Shown: positions 36,252 to 46,239 of the stretch, one piece after another | Position numbering within the stretch: the first letter of the stretch is position 1 | Layout of the letters: each line of letters begins with the position of its first letter | Origin: Diadophis punctatus similis | Taxonomy: Eukaryota; Chordata; Lepidosauria; Squamata; Dipsadidae | Reading direction: 5' to 3' | Assembly: GCA_023053685.1 (NCBI GenBank) | Contig: JALIGW010000002.1 | Coordinates: 40,632,720-40,696,719, forward strand | DNA: 64,000 bases | Program-made: the position numbers and the translations under genes | Notes under the pieces: generated by a model | The model's database searches: none | Seen by the model: only the letters and a program-made list of their open reading frames with translations | What the model was told of the DNA's origin: nothing

Positions 36252-37129
36252 TGTTATGACCCAGGTGGTCAAGGGAAGGCAGGTCTTTAGAAAGTCCTTT
36301 ATTTATCTCAACAAATGGTCCAGCAAATGGCTTTCCAATGACAGGTAAGTCTCCACCCACATGCTAGCTTGAAGGCAGCCACCCTCAGTTCCTGTAACAA
36401 TAGCCCAGTCATATAGTACAAATAAAGTCCCCAGAGTAAGAGCATGTTCATAGGGCAAGGTCCAGGATTACAAGTCCAGTCCACAAGGCAGACTTGAGGC
36501 ACAAGACAATGGCAGTCCTCAGGGCAAAGAAAAGATCCCAGACAAGAGGCAGTTCCTAGGGCACAGCAAAGCAAAGGCCAAAAGCAGTCCACAAAACAAG
36601 GGCAAGGTCCAAGACAAAAGGCGAAGAGCAATCTTTGAAGCAAGGCAAGGCAAACAGCAACAGACACAAGTTGAAGCTGAGGGAGTGTAAGCCAAAGCAA
36701 AAAATTGTTCCTGGCAAAGAATAACTCCTCATGGCTTCCCCATAAGTTACTCACTGCAGGTGTTCCTTGTGAGGAGGCATGGGATGACCTCCTCCCAAGT
36801 AGCCTTGCATCCCTTCTCTGGGCTTGCCTATGCTTTGCTCTCCATGCCCTTGGATCTAGTGGAGTAGGCAGATGTTCCTCATCAGAGGAAATCTGCTGCC
36901 TATTGGCACAACTGCCTATCAGCAGCCAATTCTCCCCTGTGTCTCTGTAGGCAGGCAGTTCTCCATCTGGTCGACCACCTCCCCCAATGCCTGAGGGGCC
37001 CAAGATAGCATCGTCCTCAGCCCCTTGCCTCTCCAAACATGCCAAGGGAGAAGTGCCCTCCCTGTCAGATGGTCCCAGTTCCAATTCCTCCTCCTCCATT
37101 CCAAACTGGGCTCCAATGGGGCAATGACA
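36252..37129 (-). mobile_element. Solo LTR, 878 bp
   Basis: The plus strand runs from TGTTATGACCCAGG to GGGGCAATGACA, so both ends are TG...CA, and it is flanked by perfect GGTGG duplications (36247-36251 and 37130-37134), the 5-bp type of many LTR elements. On the minus strand an AATAAA lies about 50 bp from the 3' end, which fits a polyadenylation signal and sets the orientation. A 280-codon minus frame (36308-37150) spans most of it and crosses the LTR border into the SINE; it has no gag, pol or env motif and I treat it as chance. The long LTR and lack of coding sequence point to recombination between the two LTRs of a former provirus. Confidence 0.85.
36298..36303 (-). promoter_or_regulatory. 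LTR polyadenylation signal
   Basis: TTTATT on the plus strand is AATAAA on the minus strand, near the 3' end of the LTR. Confidence 0.55.
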
Positions 37130-37268
37130 GGTGGACAGGAGCTGGGGCAAGAATGGGAGCTCACCCTATCACATGGTGATCAGATCTAAAACCTGGGCTG
37201 TCAGCTTTCCAGCTGACAAACTCAACATCTTTAACCACTGAGCCATTGTATCCCCTTTAATCATTATA

Positions 37269-38379
37269 TCTCTGTTGAAAAAGTGTGAGTCTACTCCTCA
37301 TCAGATTTTCCATTTGTTGACCAGGTCTGTGCACCAAGAAATCTTAGTTACACCTACCTACTCTTTGGGTTGGTTTAAAACAAGGAAAATGGAAAGCATA
37401 TATGCCTCAGTACAAGACTGGGAGCATAAACAAAGTTCCAATTTGTAATACTTTTTATGTTCCGAAACAAATGTCAGGATATATTGAGGTGAGCTTGGAA
37501 GACATATAAACAGTCTGAATACTGACAAGTTGGAGATTCATGACGATGGTCTCCAAGCTGCAGGAATTGGGGAGTTTGCCTGTTAAAAATGGAGTTTCAT
37601 CCAGTCAGATAAAATATGTATGTAGTTTGGAGTTGTTTATAAAATGATCATTGTTACTGGAGACCAGATGTACATAACACAAGTTTCAATTTCTGTCTGT
37701 TACCTACTTTCAATCTGCTACCTGTTTTCTTGAACAATATTGTTTGTGAACTATTAATCTCACACATTACTATAATGTGCTGAGGCTACCCTTGAACATA
37801 GTTTAGCAGCTACAGCTAAAGCAGAATTTTGCAACTGACTGAATGAAGAACCTGGCTGACTGTACATTATACCTTTGTTGAAGCAACTATACAAGCTGGC
37901 AATTACCTACTAAGCTAGGTTTAAAGCTTTGTGTCTGACACAAAAGATCCTAAACTTGGAACCTTAATACCTGAAAGACTGTCTTTATATTACAAATCTG
38001 GTTGATCATTAAAATCAACAAAATAGGTTCGGTGGTATGTGTGACATGTCAATTTGTGATCACATGATGTGCTTTATTTCTTATGAAGTTGCCTACTTTC
38101 AGTACAGTCTTCCTCATGAAATCTGAGAAAGATTTACTATTAAATCTTTTAGGTACAGTACCTATGGAAAAAGCTATCTCTTTGCTCTGGCTTTCTAAAA
38201 TACATAAGTAACGATATGGAAGAACAGTTATTTCCTTTCATCTCTTCCTTTTAAATGAATATAATATGAGTACCATTTTAGTTTATTGCATGCTACTTTA
38301 TATTTTAATCATTTATTTTGATCTTATTGCAAACCAGCTTAAAATGTGTCTGTATGGGAATTGATACAGAAAAAAAGAC
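37269..38379. other. Gene-free stretch
   Basis: No recognised element and no frame of note. Confidence 0.45.
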
Positions 38380-38927
38380 TAAATTGCTGTGGTGGGTGTT
38401 TCAAGGTACACCCACGTAACACCTATACTCCACCAGCTGCATTGGCTGCCCATTGGTCTCTGGGTACAATTCAAGGTGCTGATCATCATCTTTAAAGCCT
38501 ACATGGCTTAGGACCAGGCTATCTCCGGGACCGCATTCTGCCTCATTCTTCCCTTCAACCAGTTAGGTCCCACAGAGTGGGTCTCCTCCAGGTCCTGTCA
38601 GCCAAACAGTGCCGACTGGTGGGGCCTAGGGGGAGGGCCTTCTCTGTAGGGGCCCCTGCTCTCTGGAACAAACTTCCCCCAGAGATCCGAATCATCCCCA
38701 CCTGCTGGCCTTCTGAAAAGCCATTAAGACATGGCTCTTCCTGCAGGCAGGGTGAGTTTGAGACGACTTTATATCTGATGTCTCCCCCATGTATGTATGG
38801 TGTTTATATGTTTTTTTAAATTGTTTTTAAATTGCTTTTTTAATGATTTGTTTGGAGTTTCATAAAATGTTGTATGCCGCCCTGAGTCCTGAGGGAGTAG
38901 GGCGGCATAAAAAAAACTGCCAAATAA

Positions 38928-38930
<3 letters not shown>
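38380..38930 (+). mobile_element. CR1/L3-type LINE, 3' end
   Basis: The plus strand carries the same LINE segment as 6,907-7,613: GTACACCCACGTAACACC, CCAGCTGCATTGGCTGCCCA, the 3' UTR, CGCCCTGAGTCCTGAGGG, AGTAGGGCGGCATAA, then the AATA tail. It starts about 110 bp further 3' than the other copy. The protein is interrupted: a TAG replaces a codon in the ACATGGCTTAGGACC part. Confidence 0.85.
38577..38819 (+). pseudogene. LINE ORF2 C-terminal fragment
   Basis: This frame repeats the end of the protein at 7110-7613: LLQVLSAKQCRLVGPRGRAF then LWNKLPPEIRIIP. It lies downstream of an in-frame stop and is followed by the 3' UTR, with a frame disturbance near CCCACCTGCTGGCC, where the reading frame of the other copy (TLLAFRKAVKTW) is lost. 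It is a dead remnant, and its methionine is not a start. Confidence 0.8.
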
Positions 38931-38994
<64 letters not shown>

Positions 38995-39034
38995 ATGAAT
39001 GAATGAATGAATGAATGAATGAATGAATGAATAA
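38923..39034 (+). repeat. (AATA)n(AATG)n microsatellite on a LINE tail
   Basis: About 75 bp of AATA units turn into about 9 AATG units and back to AATA. The tract continues the LINE tail without a break, as at 2,924-3,007. Confidence 0.95.
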
Positions 39035-40804
39035 ATAGCAGCAATCCATTCAAGCAAAATGTCTAAATGAAGCATTATAATTGAGAAGAAAGACGTGTTT
39101 TAAATTAAAGATTCCGAAGGTATTTTTTTTCTTCCTTAAGAGATTTCCTTAGTGGGATTTTGCCATTACTATATGTAGCAAAGGTTTTTTTTTAATGGGT
39201 TACCATTACAGGTCTCTGAAGAGTAAATCAGAATGACTTGTTTCAAAATACCCATTTCTTGATTTTACATGCTCTACGTGCATAACATGTAATTGGTAGT
39301 TTAGCCTCATACCAGGTAACCCTCCTTCGGTAAGAGCATGTGTTTCACTGTCCTAAAATTCTTCAAGCCCACCATTGCTAAACTGTTCTCTAGAAGCATA
39401 TGTAATGGATTAAGATTCCCGTCTGATTTATAAAAGCCATATGGAACAAAGAAGCATTGTAAGGCATCTATGACAAGCAGATGGACAGGAAAACTGAGCT
39501 CTTCCATTTTTTAATGGAATATTTTCCATGTGTCATTTCTGCTACCCTCGCAATAAAAATGGGATTGCCAAATTTCTATGCAATCAGGAGTGGAAACCTT
39601 AACCTCTTTTCCTCTGGTTTAAAGTTGCTGCACCATTAATAAATAAGATACAATGTGTACATGCTGCTGATCAGTTGTGGATAAAATAATGGTTGGAAGG
39701 CCTTTGCTGATACATGATAGGCTGATATCTTTTTTTGATATTCTTGAGATTGCATGAAAGCTTCCTCTCCCAGGAGTCCCTCAGACAAATGATGGTCCTT
39801 CATATTTTGCAAGGGTAAAATTACCTTCACACACACAAAAAAAAAACCCAAATCAAATGAATTTACATAATTAAAGCAAACATTTTAAATTAATATACAC
39901 AGTTCCCATGTAAAAGGTTCCTGCAAGCAGAAAATGTACAAGAGCCTTTAACATAAACCCTTTTTTTAACATGCCATGCTCTGAATTTGAAATTTTGTAT
40001 TAAAAGACCTCATTTTTAGACATGCTCTCCCCCATTCAAAACATCCACTTTGCCAATTTATTGTTCAAGAATTACCTTATTATACGTATTCTTTTGCTCC
40101 TGTAGGGGACTTGAAATTTAAATTGCATTATTCTCAACTCAGCAACATCTGAGCTGATCCGATGCCTATAGCAATGACAAAAGAAGAACATGTCAAATGA
40201 CTGCATTACATGGCAGGCTGCTGTGTGTGTTTGTCTATCTGATCACGGTGTTGGAGAAGAAAACTCCTTCAGGTAAACAGTCGCCTCATCCCAATAAATT
40301 CTATGCTTTGCATAAATACTGCTGAACAAATGGTAAGTGCCAACGATATGATTAAAATAATACATTTTTCTAGCTTCAGGGCATTTCCACATGAGACTGA
40401 GGGTTATTTTCAGCTGCTGTAACACAGAATAAATGACAACTCCACAATATAATAGAAGATAATTTCCCACATACTGCACTCCCTTTCCCTCCACCCCAAT
40501 TCTCTCTAGACATTGCATTCCTAATGGTGGTTAAACTTACATCCTCCCCAACTATATTCTCATTAATGGTAAGGAAATTTGTGGGAACTGCGTAGTCTGA
40601 GGATAGCAGCTTCAGGAAACTACATGTTTTAGGAAATTTAAATTTACTAGTTTTTTTTATTTGTGACATTTAATATGTTACATCATTATTTAATCTATAT
40701 ATTTTATTGTGGCCTTTTCACTTCTAGTATATTGACCAAGCCCTGCAACAAAAGTGAAGAATGCCTCCATTCCATTCCATTCCAGTTCTAAGTGTTCTGT
40801 TTGG
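39035..40804. other. Repeat-poor stretch, candidate regulatory DNA
   Basis: No recognised transposon. The part at about 39,880-40,600 has even, complex composition and motifs such as AATTACCTTATTATACGTA and CTGATCACGGTGTTGG. Open frames of 91 and 97 codons on the minus strand overlap each other and show no domain. Confidence 0.4.
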
Positions 40805-40860
40805 GTATGTATGTATGTATGTATGTATGTATGTATGTATGTATGTATGTATGTATGTAT

Positions 40861-40903
<43 letters not shown>

Positions 40904-40905
40904 TT
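40805..40905 (+). repeat. (TATG)n(TTTA)n compound microsatellite at a LINE tail
   Basis: About 14 TATG units are followed by about 11 TTTA units, then TTCAAATTTTTATAGTTGCC (40904-40923), which resembles the reversed 3' tail of a CR1/L2-type LINE (TTTATAGCCGCC). The LINE remnant is only about 40 bp. Confidence 0.8.
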
Positions 40906-41269
40906 CAAATTTTTATAGTTGCCTATCTGACAAGATGATTCTTTGCATCATTAGCCTCATGGGATCCAAAGAACAATACATTTGTGTCAAGTCCTATCTC
41001 CAAAGTCAAATGATGTTATACATTGAATGAGGAGTAGCAAATATATTTTGTTAGGATAAATCACAATGCATCTATTGTCACCTTGGCCCCTATGATAACC
41101 ATATGTGGGACCATCTCCCCTTTTCAATGCCAAGTACTGCAAGTATTACAAGTACTAGATGGAGATCTTCATGCTTATTCCTGTGTTGTTTTCTTAGATG
41201 CCTTCATTTTTATTATTGACTAGTTTTGTAAAAATCCCTCTTTTATTTGGCAAACAGATCATGTGAAAT

Positions 41270-42122
41270 GTTAGTAACACTTTATAATGCCTTAGTAAGT
41301 TCACACTTGGAACCAGTTTCAGTTGCCACAATATAAAAAAGTTCTTGAGACTCTAGAAAGAGTGTAGTGAAGAGCAACAAAAATGACTAGGGGACTGGAG
41401 GCTAAAACATACAAAGAACAATTGCAGGAATTGAGTATGTCTAGTTTAATGAAAAGAAGGCCTGGGGTGGTATGACAACAGTATTCCAATATCTTAAGGG
41501 GCTGTCACAAAGAAGAGGGAGTCAACCTATTTTCCAAAGCACCTGAAGGTAGGACGAGAAGCAATGAATAGAAACTAATCAAGGAGAGAACCAACCTAGA
41601 ACTAAGGAAAAATTTACTGACAGTTAGAACAATTAATCAGTGGAATAGCTTGCTTTCAGAACTTGTGGGTGCTCTTTTTAGGAAGGGATTGGACAATCAT
41701 TTATCTGAAATAGTATATGGCAGTGATGGCTAACCTTTTCTGGACCGAGTGCCCAAAGCGTGCCCACCCGAATCCCCAAAATGCAATTTGCATGTGCCCC
41801 CGTGCATATGCCCGCTCCCCATGCATGTGTGTGCCCCCCCACATGCACCCCCTGCACATGCACGTGCGGCCCCCACATGTGCCCCACACCCGCGCATGCC
41901 CGGCAGAGACCCGACAACCAGATGGCCAGTGGGAGGCCTGCACGCATGCACAGCGGAGCTGAACTGGAGTGACGGCTCACGTGCCCACAGAGAGGGTGCT
42001 GCATGCCACCTGTGGCACACATGCCATAGGTTCATCATCACGGGTATAGGTTCTCCTGCTTCAGCATGGAGGTGGACAAGAAGACCTCAAGGTCCCTTCC
42101 AACTCTGTTATTCTCTGTTATC
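41270..42122 (+). mobile_element. CR1 LINE 3' region, sense, split by a hAT element
   Basis: The plus strand gives the CR1 end in sense: AAGTTCACACTTGGAACC, GAGACTCTAGAAAGAGTG, AGGGACTGGAGGCTAAAACA-like sequence, GAGAACCAACCTAGAACTAA, AACAATTAATCAGTGGAATA and the terminus GGTCCCTTCCAACTCTGTTA with TTCTCTGTTAT. Positions 41721-42043 are a later hAT insertion near the 3' end. The frame is broken by substitutions and no intact RT remains. Confidence 0.88.
41721..42043. mobile_element. hAT-type element inside a CR1, 323 bp
   Basis: The left end CAGTGATGGCTAACCTTTTC pairs with ATAGGTTCATCATCACGG at the right. Flanks GTATATGG (41713-41720) and GTATAGGT (42044-42051) match at six of eight bases. 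The interior is rich in GTGCATGCGC-type motifs. Several overlapping frames of 70-138 codons are caused by its composition. Confidence 0.8.
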
Positions 42123-42204
42123 AATAGAACAGGCAATGGTAATGCCTTGTACTTTAGCAATTTAATAATATACTCTACATTTAAAATTTATGTATTTTAG
42201 GAGA

Positions 42205-42420
42205 CCGTATTTATTTTCCAGATTTATTTACTGCCTTTCCTTCAGGAGCTCAAGGTCACATACAATTGCACTCTTCCTTCTATCCCCCCCCCACGACAAC
42301 CCTGTGGCTTCTTCAAGGGAGAGTGAGTCACCTAAAGATATCCACTGAGTTTCCCTGGCTAAGGGTGGACTTAAATCAGGAACTCCCCAATTCTAGTTCA
42401 ACATCATAAGCATTTCAAAC
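42205..42420 (-). mobile_element. MIR-like or other old tRNA-derived SINE
   Basis: TTTATTTACTGCCTTTCC, AGGAGCTCAAGGTCACATAC, CACGACAACCCTGTGG and CACTGAGTTTCCCTGGCTAA follow the order of an old CORE/MIR-like SINE read backwards, with a decayed B-box region at GTGGACTTAAATCAGG. Divergence is high. Confidence 0.6.
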
Positions 42421-43256
42421 TTGCTGTCTTTGACTACAGGATGTCAATTCACAATCTATTGTTTTATCCAGGATGAAAATGCTCTATCCACTTAAATGCA
42501 ACAAAAGAGTCAGGATGTGTCAGGTACTCAGGGGAATCTAAAGCAAATTCTCTCTAGTCCCAACACAGCAATAGTTATTATTTATGAACTCTGACATTTC
42601 TTTTAAAAATGGTGAAGCTTGACATGCATATCATTTCATCTCCACCAATGTCTTTCTTTCAAAGTAATGTGTAAAATAGACAGGAACAAGTTTTTACGCT
42701 GTTATTTTCATTAATGTGAAATTGCTATTTTACAGTTGATCACGTAAAACAAAGGTGCTAAAGCATAATAATCTTTGCTTCTGGGTCTTTCCGCTTGGCA
42801 TTAGTCATTTGACAAGGGAGAGAATAATATAAAACATTTCTCCTGCTGAGTTGTAAATCTATTTTGTTCAACCCTGGGGTGACTATTCCCCCCCGCTTCT
42901 CATTTCTAATCTTCAGACACTTGAGCTCGGAGCATAACAAAGCTGAGATTTCCAAATTAGTGCCAATTTAGAGCAATTTTAGGATAGGTAATCTTGTATA
43001 CAGAATACCAGCTGAGACTGCTTTCCTTTATCTTGTGACACTTATTTTGTTTTCTTGGATTGGAGGGGCTATTATTGCTTCAGTACTTCCAACAGAATAA
43101 ACATTTTTGGGACTTCTTGTTTCAGTTCTGCAATTTCATGCCATTTTGGGGCTCAATGGAAATAAAAGTCCTTGTAAATTAGCTAAAGTGTATTTTTTTT
43201 TAGAATTGAAGAGCTAAAAATGTTGCAGTTGTGTAAGTTTATTTGTAAATATAAAT
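42421..43256. other. Repeat-poor stretch, candidate conserved DNA
   Basis: No recognised element. The sequence at about 42,690-43,090 is complex, with no simple repeats and several ATTA and CATTTGACA-like motifs. Confidence 0.35.
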
Positions 43257-43502
43257 TGATAATAGCAATAGCACTTAGACTTATATACCGCTTCATAGTG
43301 CTTTACAGCCCTCTCTAAGCGGTTTACAGAGTTCAGCATATTGCCCCCAACAATCTGGGTTCTCATTTTACCGACCTCAGAAGGATGGAAGGCTGAGTCA
43401 ACCGTGAGCCTGGTGAGATTTGAACAGCTGAACTGCTGAACTAGCAGTCAGCTGGAGTAGCCTGCAGTAGCTGCATTTAACCACTGCGCCACCTCAGCTC
43501 CT
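43257..43502 (-). mobile_element. Sauria SINE, near full length
   Basis: On the minus strand: GAGCTGAGGTGGCGCAGTGG head, B-box GTTCAAATCTCACC, GGTTGACTCAGCCTTCCATC, AAACCGCTTAGAGAGGGC, GAAGCGGTATATAAGTCTAA and a short GCTATTGCTATTA tail. TAAATTG occurs at both borders (about 43,250 and 43,503), a plausible target duplication. The tail type (GCTATT) differs from the ATAAATAAA tails of the other copies, marking a subfamily. Confidence 0.9.
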
Positions 43503-43868
43503 AAATTGTAAACATAACATTATCATAATGAAAATAATTTGTAAACATAATAAAATTTATCATAATGAAAATAGTTCATTTCTGGTTGCAACAATTCCTT
43601 ACATTACCTAAAAGGTCTTATATCCTTCAGCAATGATATCTGGAACATAATTATTCTTCAGTCGCAACTTCATTTGATGCATGAAACATGATTCTCAGAG
43701 GGCAGAGTGGAATGCATGTGAGAGGGGGATTAATATGTAAAATGGAATTAGAGATGACAATGAAATAAACCATGTGATAACCCAACTACAGCTTTAATAT
43801 ATAAAAAATAGCAGCATTTTCTAATGGTGTAGTGCTTGCAGCAGAAACAGAAACAGAATGTTGTGATC

Positions 43869-44246
43869 CTGGGGTGAAATCCTCTGAAGTCTGCTACCGG
43901 TTCATTTCGCGTGCACTTTGGGCACGCATGCAGGCTGTACATGCATACAAACCGCAGGCACTACTGTGCAGTGCTGAAAAAGGAGCATTTTGAAGCCATC
44001 AGAGTCTGCAAAGGTAAGTAGAACAGCAAGGGGGGATCAGCTGTGCCGCATGATTTAGATTAGCTAGAAAGCAGGAAATCCTCCTTTTTAGATAATCTAG
44101 ATCGCGCGGCACAGCTGATCGTTGGACAGCTGATCATTGGATATACCGGTTCGGCCTAACCGGTAGCATTTTTTACTACAGGTTTGGGTTTGGGTTTGGG
44201 TTTGGGTTTGGGTTTGGGTTCGGGTTAGGGTAGCATTTCACCCCTG
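43869..44246. mobile_element. hAT-type element, 378 bp
   Basis: Ends CTGGGGTGAAAT and ATTTCACCCCTG, flanked by perfect TTGTGATC duplications (43861-43868 and 44247-44254). CTACCGG occurs near the left end and ACCGGTAGCAT near the right. The centre folds: GATCAGCTGTGCCGC at about 44,036 is answered by GCGGCACAGCTGATC at about 44,106. Confidence 0.92.
44181..44231 (+). repeat. (GGGTTT)n hexamer tract
   Basis: About seven GGGTTT units inside a hAT element, ending with a single GGGTTAGGGT. Only that last unit matches the vertebrate telomere hexamer. Confidence 0.9.
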
Positions 44247-44387
44247 TTGTGATCCTTATATAATGTTAATGAATTTATTATGGCAAACCTTGTTTAAGCT
44301 GTTGATAGTTTAAGCAATCAGTGAAGAAGACGGCTGCTTGTTCACCATAAAAATAGCTGGTGATGCTAATAAAGTTATAAAGTTATA

Positions 44388-44857
44388 AAAAGATAAAGGT
44401 TTCCTCTGTCCAGTCATTTCTCATTCTAGGGGGCATCTCCGTGAGATTTCTGTGGCCATGTGGCAATCATGACTCTATGCTGAGGCTCACAGAATGCAGT
44501 TACCTTCCCACTGAAATGGTATCTATTTATCAACTCACATTTGATGCTTTTGAACTGCTCGGTGGGCAGGAGCTGGGGCAACTAACAGGAGCTCATCCCA
44601 TTGTATGGCACTTGGGTCTTGAACCCAGTCTGTCAGCTTTCTAGCTGACAAGTTATCAATCAAAGCCTTTATTGTCAATGTACATCATGTATACAGTGAA
44701 ATTAGTTTAGCCTCTACTGGTGCAGTCCATACCAGAATACAAGACAACATGAATAATACTGTAAAAAGAATAATCCTTATACAAGTAGTTAGGGGGGGGA
44801 AACTAGTCATACATTTCCATATGTACGTCAGCGTCTTTAACCACTAAGTCATCACAC
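44388..44857 (-). mobile_element. tRNA-derived SINE (second family) with an insertion
   Basis: The copy shares AAAGGTTTCC, TTACCTTCCCACTGAAATGG, GCAGGAGCTGGGGCAACTAA, GTCAGCTTTCTAGCTGACAA and CGTCTTTAACCACTAAGTCA with the element at 36 kb, in the same reversed orientation. AAAGTTATA flanks it at 44379-44387 and 44858-44866. The segment at about 44,655-44,826 is foreign and splits the tRNA-like head. Confidence 0.85.
44655..44826. mobile_element. Unclassified insertion in a SINE
   Basis: About 170 bp beginning AATCAAAGCCTTTATTGTCA and TACATCATGTATACAGTGAA interrupt the SINE; the SINE sequence continues on both sides. The TTTATTGTCA...TACA...GTGAAATTA start resembles a dispersed vertebrate repeat end, but I cannot name it and see no clear target duplication. 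Confidence 0.6.
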
Positions 44858-45074
44858 AAAGTTATATAGGAAGAAGTAGATGAAAGAGAAAACCATTTAA
44901 CTGTTTGTACTGCCTAGGCAGCCAGGCAAAAGTAGATGGTACTTTTCAAATATTCCTTGTAAAACTTTTAATCAAATCCTGTGGCATTAGTTTATTGGCC
45001 AGACTTTCAATGAATTTATTTTTTTAAATCAGATATCTGGGTGAGTATATGAAGTGGAGGGGAAGAATCAATGG

Positions 45075-45328
45075 AAGAGCCGAGGTGGCGCAGCGGTTAG
45101 AGAGCAGTACTGCAGGCTACTTGAGCTGACTGTGATCATTTGAGTTCAGCTGTTCAAATCTCACCGGCTCAAGGTTGACTCAGCCTTCCATCCTTCGGAG
45201 GTAGGTAAAATGAGGACCCAGATTGTTGTGGGCAATGTAAATATATACATTGCTTAATGGTGTAAACCACTTAGAGAGTGCTTGCACTATGAGGCGGTAT
45301 ATAAATCTCATTAATAATAAATAAATAA
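45075..45328 (+). mobile_element. Sauria SINE, full length
   Basis: GAGCCGAGGTGGCGCAGCGG head with A-box, GTTCAAATCTCACC B-box, the conserved CTCAAGGTTGACTCAGCC body, GATTGTTGTGGGCAATG, CTATGAGGCGGTATATAAAT end and an ATAAATAAATAAT tail. It is the best-preserved copy in the window. Confidence 0.92.
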
Positions 45329-45893
45329 TAAGAAAATAGGTAAATAGACAGGAATTCATTCAGATTCTATGAGGTTTCTGATAGAATTATAGACTTGATT
45401 CTGTGGATTTTGATCAAAACATTGCATCTCTTCATTCCCTTTCAGCCCAACATCTGGACGGCAGTGCTGTCTCAATTTGTTCTGCCAGTTTAAGTCTTAT
45501 TCATTTTTAAGTACCAATTTTACATAGTATCTAGGAATTAATTGCTAATAAATTTTGTTTCTCAATACTTGATTTATTTCCCCCCACAATGGGACTAAGG
45601 AGAAGACTTTGGAGCAATGTTTCAGAGTTCTTCTGTAACATAATTTCTACAACTTTCTTCTTTGATGACCTGAATTCCATCTTAATGTAGATCATGTCAT
45701 CTCTATTTATCATACTATGGTTTATTCTGTTGTAAAGTTAAAGAAAATCAACAGCCATTTGTACAATTAGTTCTATGCATAGAAAGCAGGTAAGGAAATA
45801 CTATTTCCCAAATGTTAGCAAGTATGTAGTCTTATTTTACATATGGAATAAAATTGTCCATATAGAACAAAGCCAGGAGTATAATACATTATC

Positions 45894-46216
45894 TATTTTA
45901 TTTTATTTTTATTTTATTTATTTATTTTGTCAAGTACATGTTAGTAATATACACAGATGTAACATTGTTTATGTACATAAGATTGGTACTGATAAGAGGG
46001 AACATTAGGACAGGGACGGTAGGCACGCTGGTGCACTTATGCACGCCCCTTACTGACCTCTTAGGAATCGGGTGAGGTCAACAGTGGACAGTCTAAGGGT
46101 AAAGTTTTGGGGGTTTGGTGATGAAACCACAGAGTCAGGTAGTGAGTTCCAGGCATTTACCACTCTGTTGCTAAAGTCATATTTTCTACAGTCAAGTTTG
46201 GAGTGGTTTTTAACAA
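45894..46216 (-). mobile_element. LINE 3' end, second LINE family
   Basis: On the minus strand a 5'-truncated LINE gives about 55 codons of protein, a stop at 46052-46050, a short 3' UTR (GGGGCGTGCATAAGTGCACC) and a tail that ends in AAAATAAATAAATAAAATAA at about 45,900-45,935. It differs in sequence from the CR1/L3 elements at 7.1 and 38.4 kb and from the CR1 3' ends. Confidence 0.8.
46050..46215 (-). pseudogene. LINE ORF2 C-terminus, unbroken fragment
   Basis: The minus strand reads without a stop from about 46215 to the TAA at 46052-46050. Recognisable pieces are SKLDCRKYDFSNRVV, AWNSLPDSVVSSPNPQ and STVDLTRFLRGQ before the stop. The AWNSLP block is the conserved C-terminal signature of CR1/L2-type LINE proteins, here in a different family from the 7.1-kb copy (which has LWNQLPPE). 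There is no start codon because the copy is 5'-truncated. The intact short frame suggests modest age. Confidence 0.8.
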
Positions 46217-46239
46217 CTCTTTACAAGAGTTGTTAAAAA
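46207..46239. repeat. Perfect 15-bp hairpin at a LINE 5' junction
   Basis: TTTTTAACAACTCTT (46207-46221) and its exact complement (46225-46239) flank a 3-nt loop, TAC. It sits exactly where the LINE copy is truncated. Confidence 0.9.

Larger units (their letters stand above)
36067..37258 (-). mobile_element. tRNA-derived SINE (second family), split by a solo LTR
   Basis: On the minus strand the head reads CAATGGCTCAGTGGTTAAAG (A-box-like) near 37,250-37,230 and continues to the sequence beside the LTR. The body resumes at about 36,251 with GAAAGCATGCAAATGTGAAT and ends GGGGAAACCTTTACC. The whole unit is flanked by AATCATTATA at 36057-36066 and 37259-37268, a target duplication as left by LINE-driven retroposition. 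Another copy lies at 44.4 kb. I do not assign a published name. Confidence 0.85.

Noticed and set aside
36308..37150. 280-codon open frame on the minus strand
   Set aside because: It lies almost entirely in a solo LTR defined by TG...CA ends and GGTGG duplications, crosses the LTR border into a SINE, and its Cys/Leu-rich second half shows no domain.
41678..42165. Cluster of 70-138-codon frames rich in Cys, His and Pro
   Set aside because: Product of alternating GTGCATGCGC-type repeats inside a hAT insertion.
45075..45160. tRNA-like sequence with A and B boxes
   Set aside because: It is the head of a Sauria SINE; no acceptor stem or anticodon arm fold of a real tRNA gene follows.
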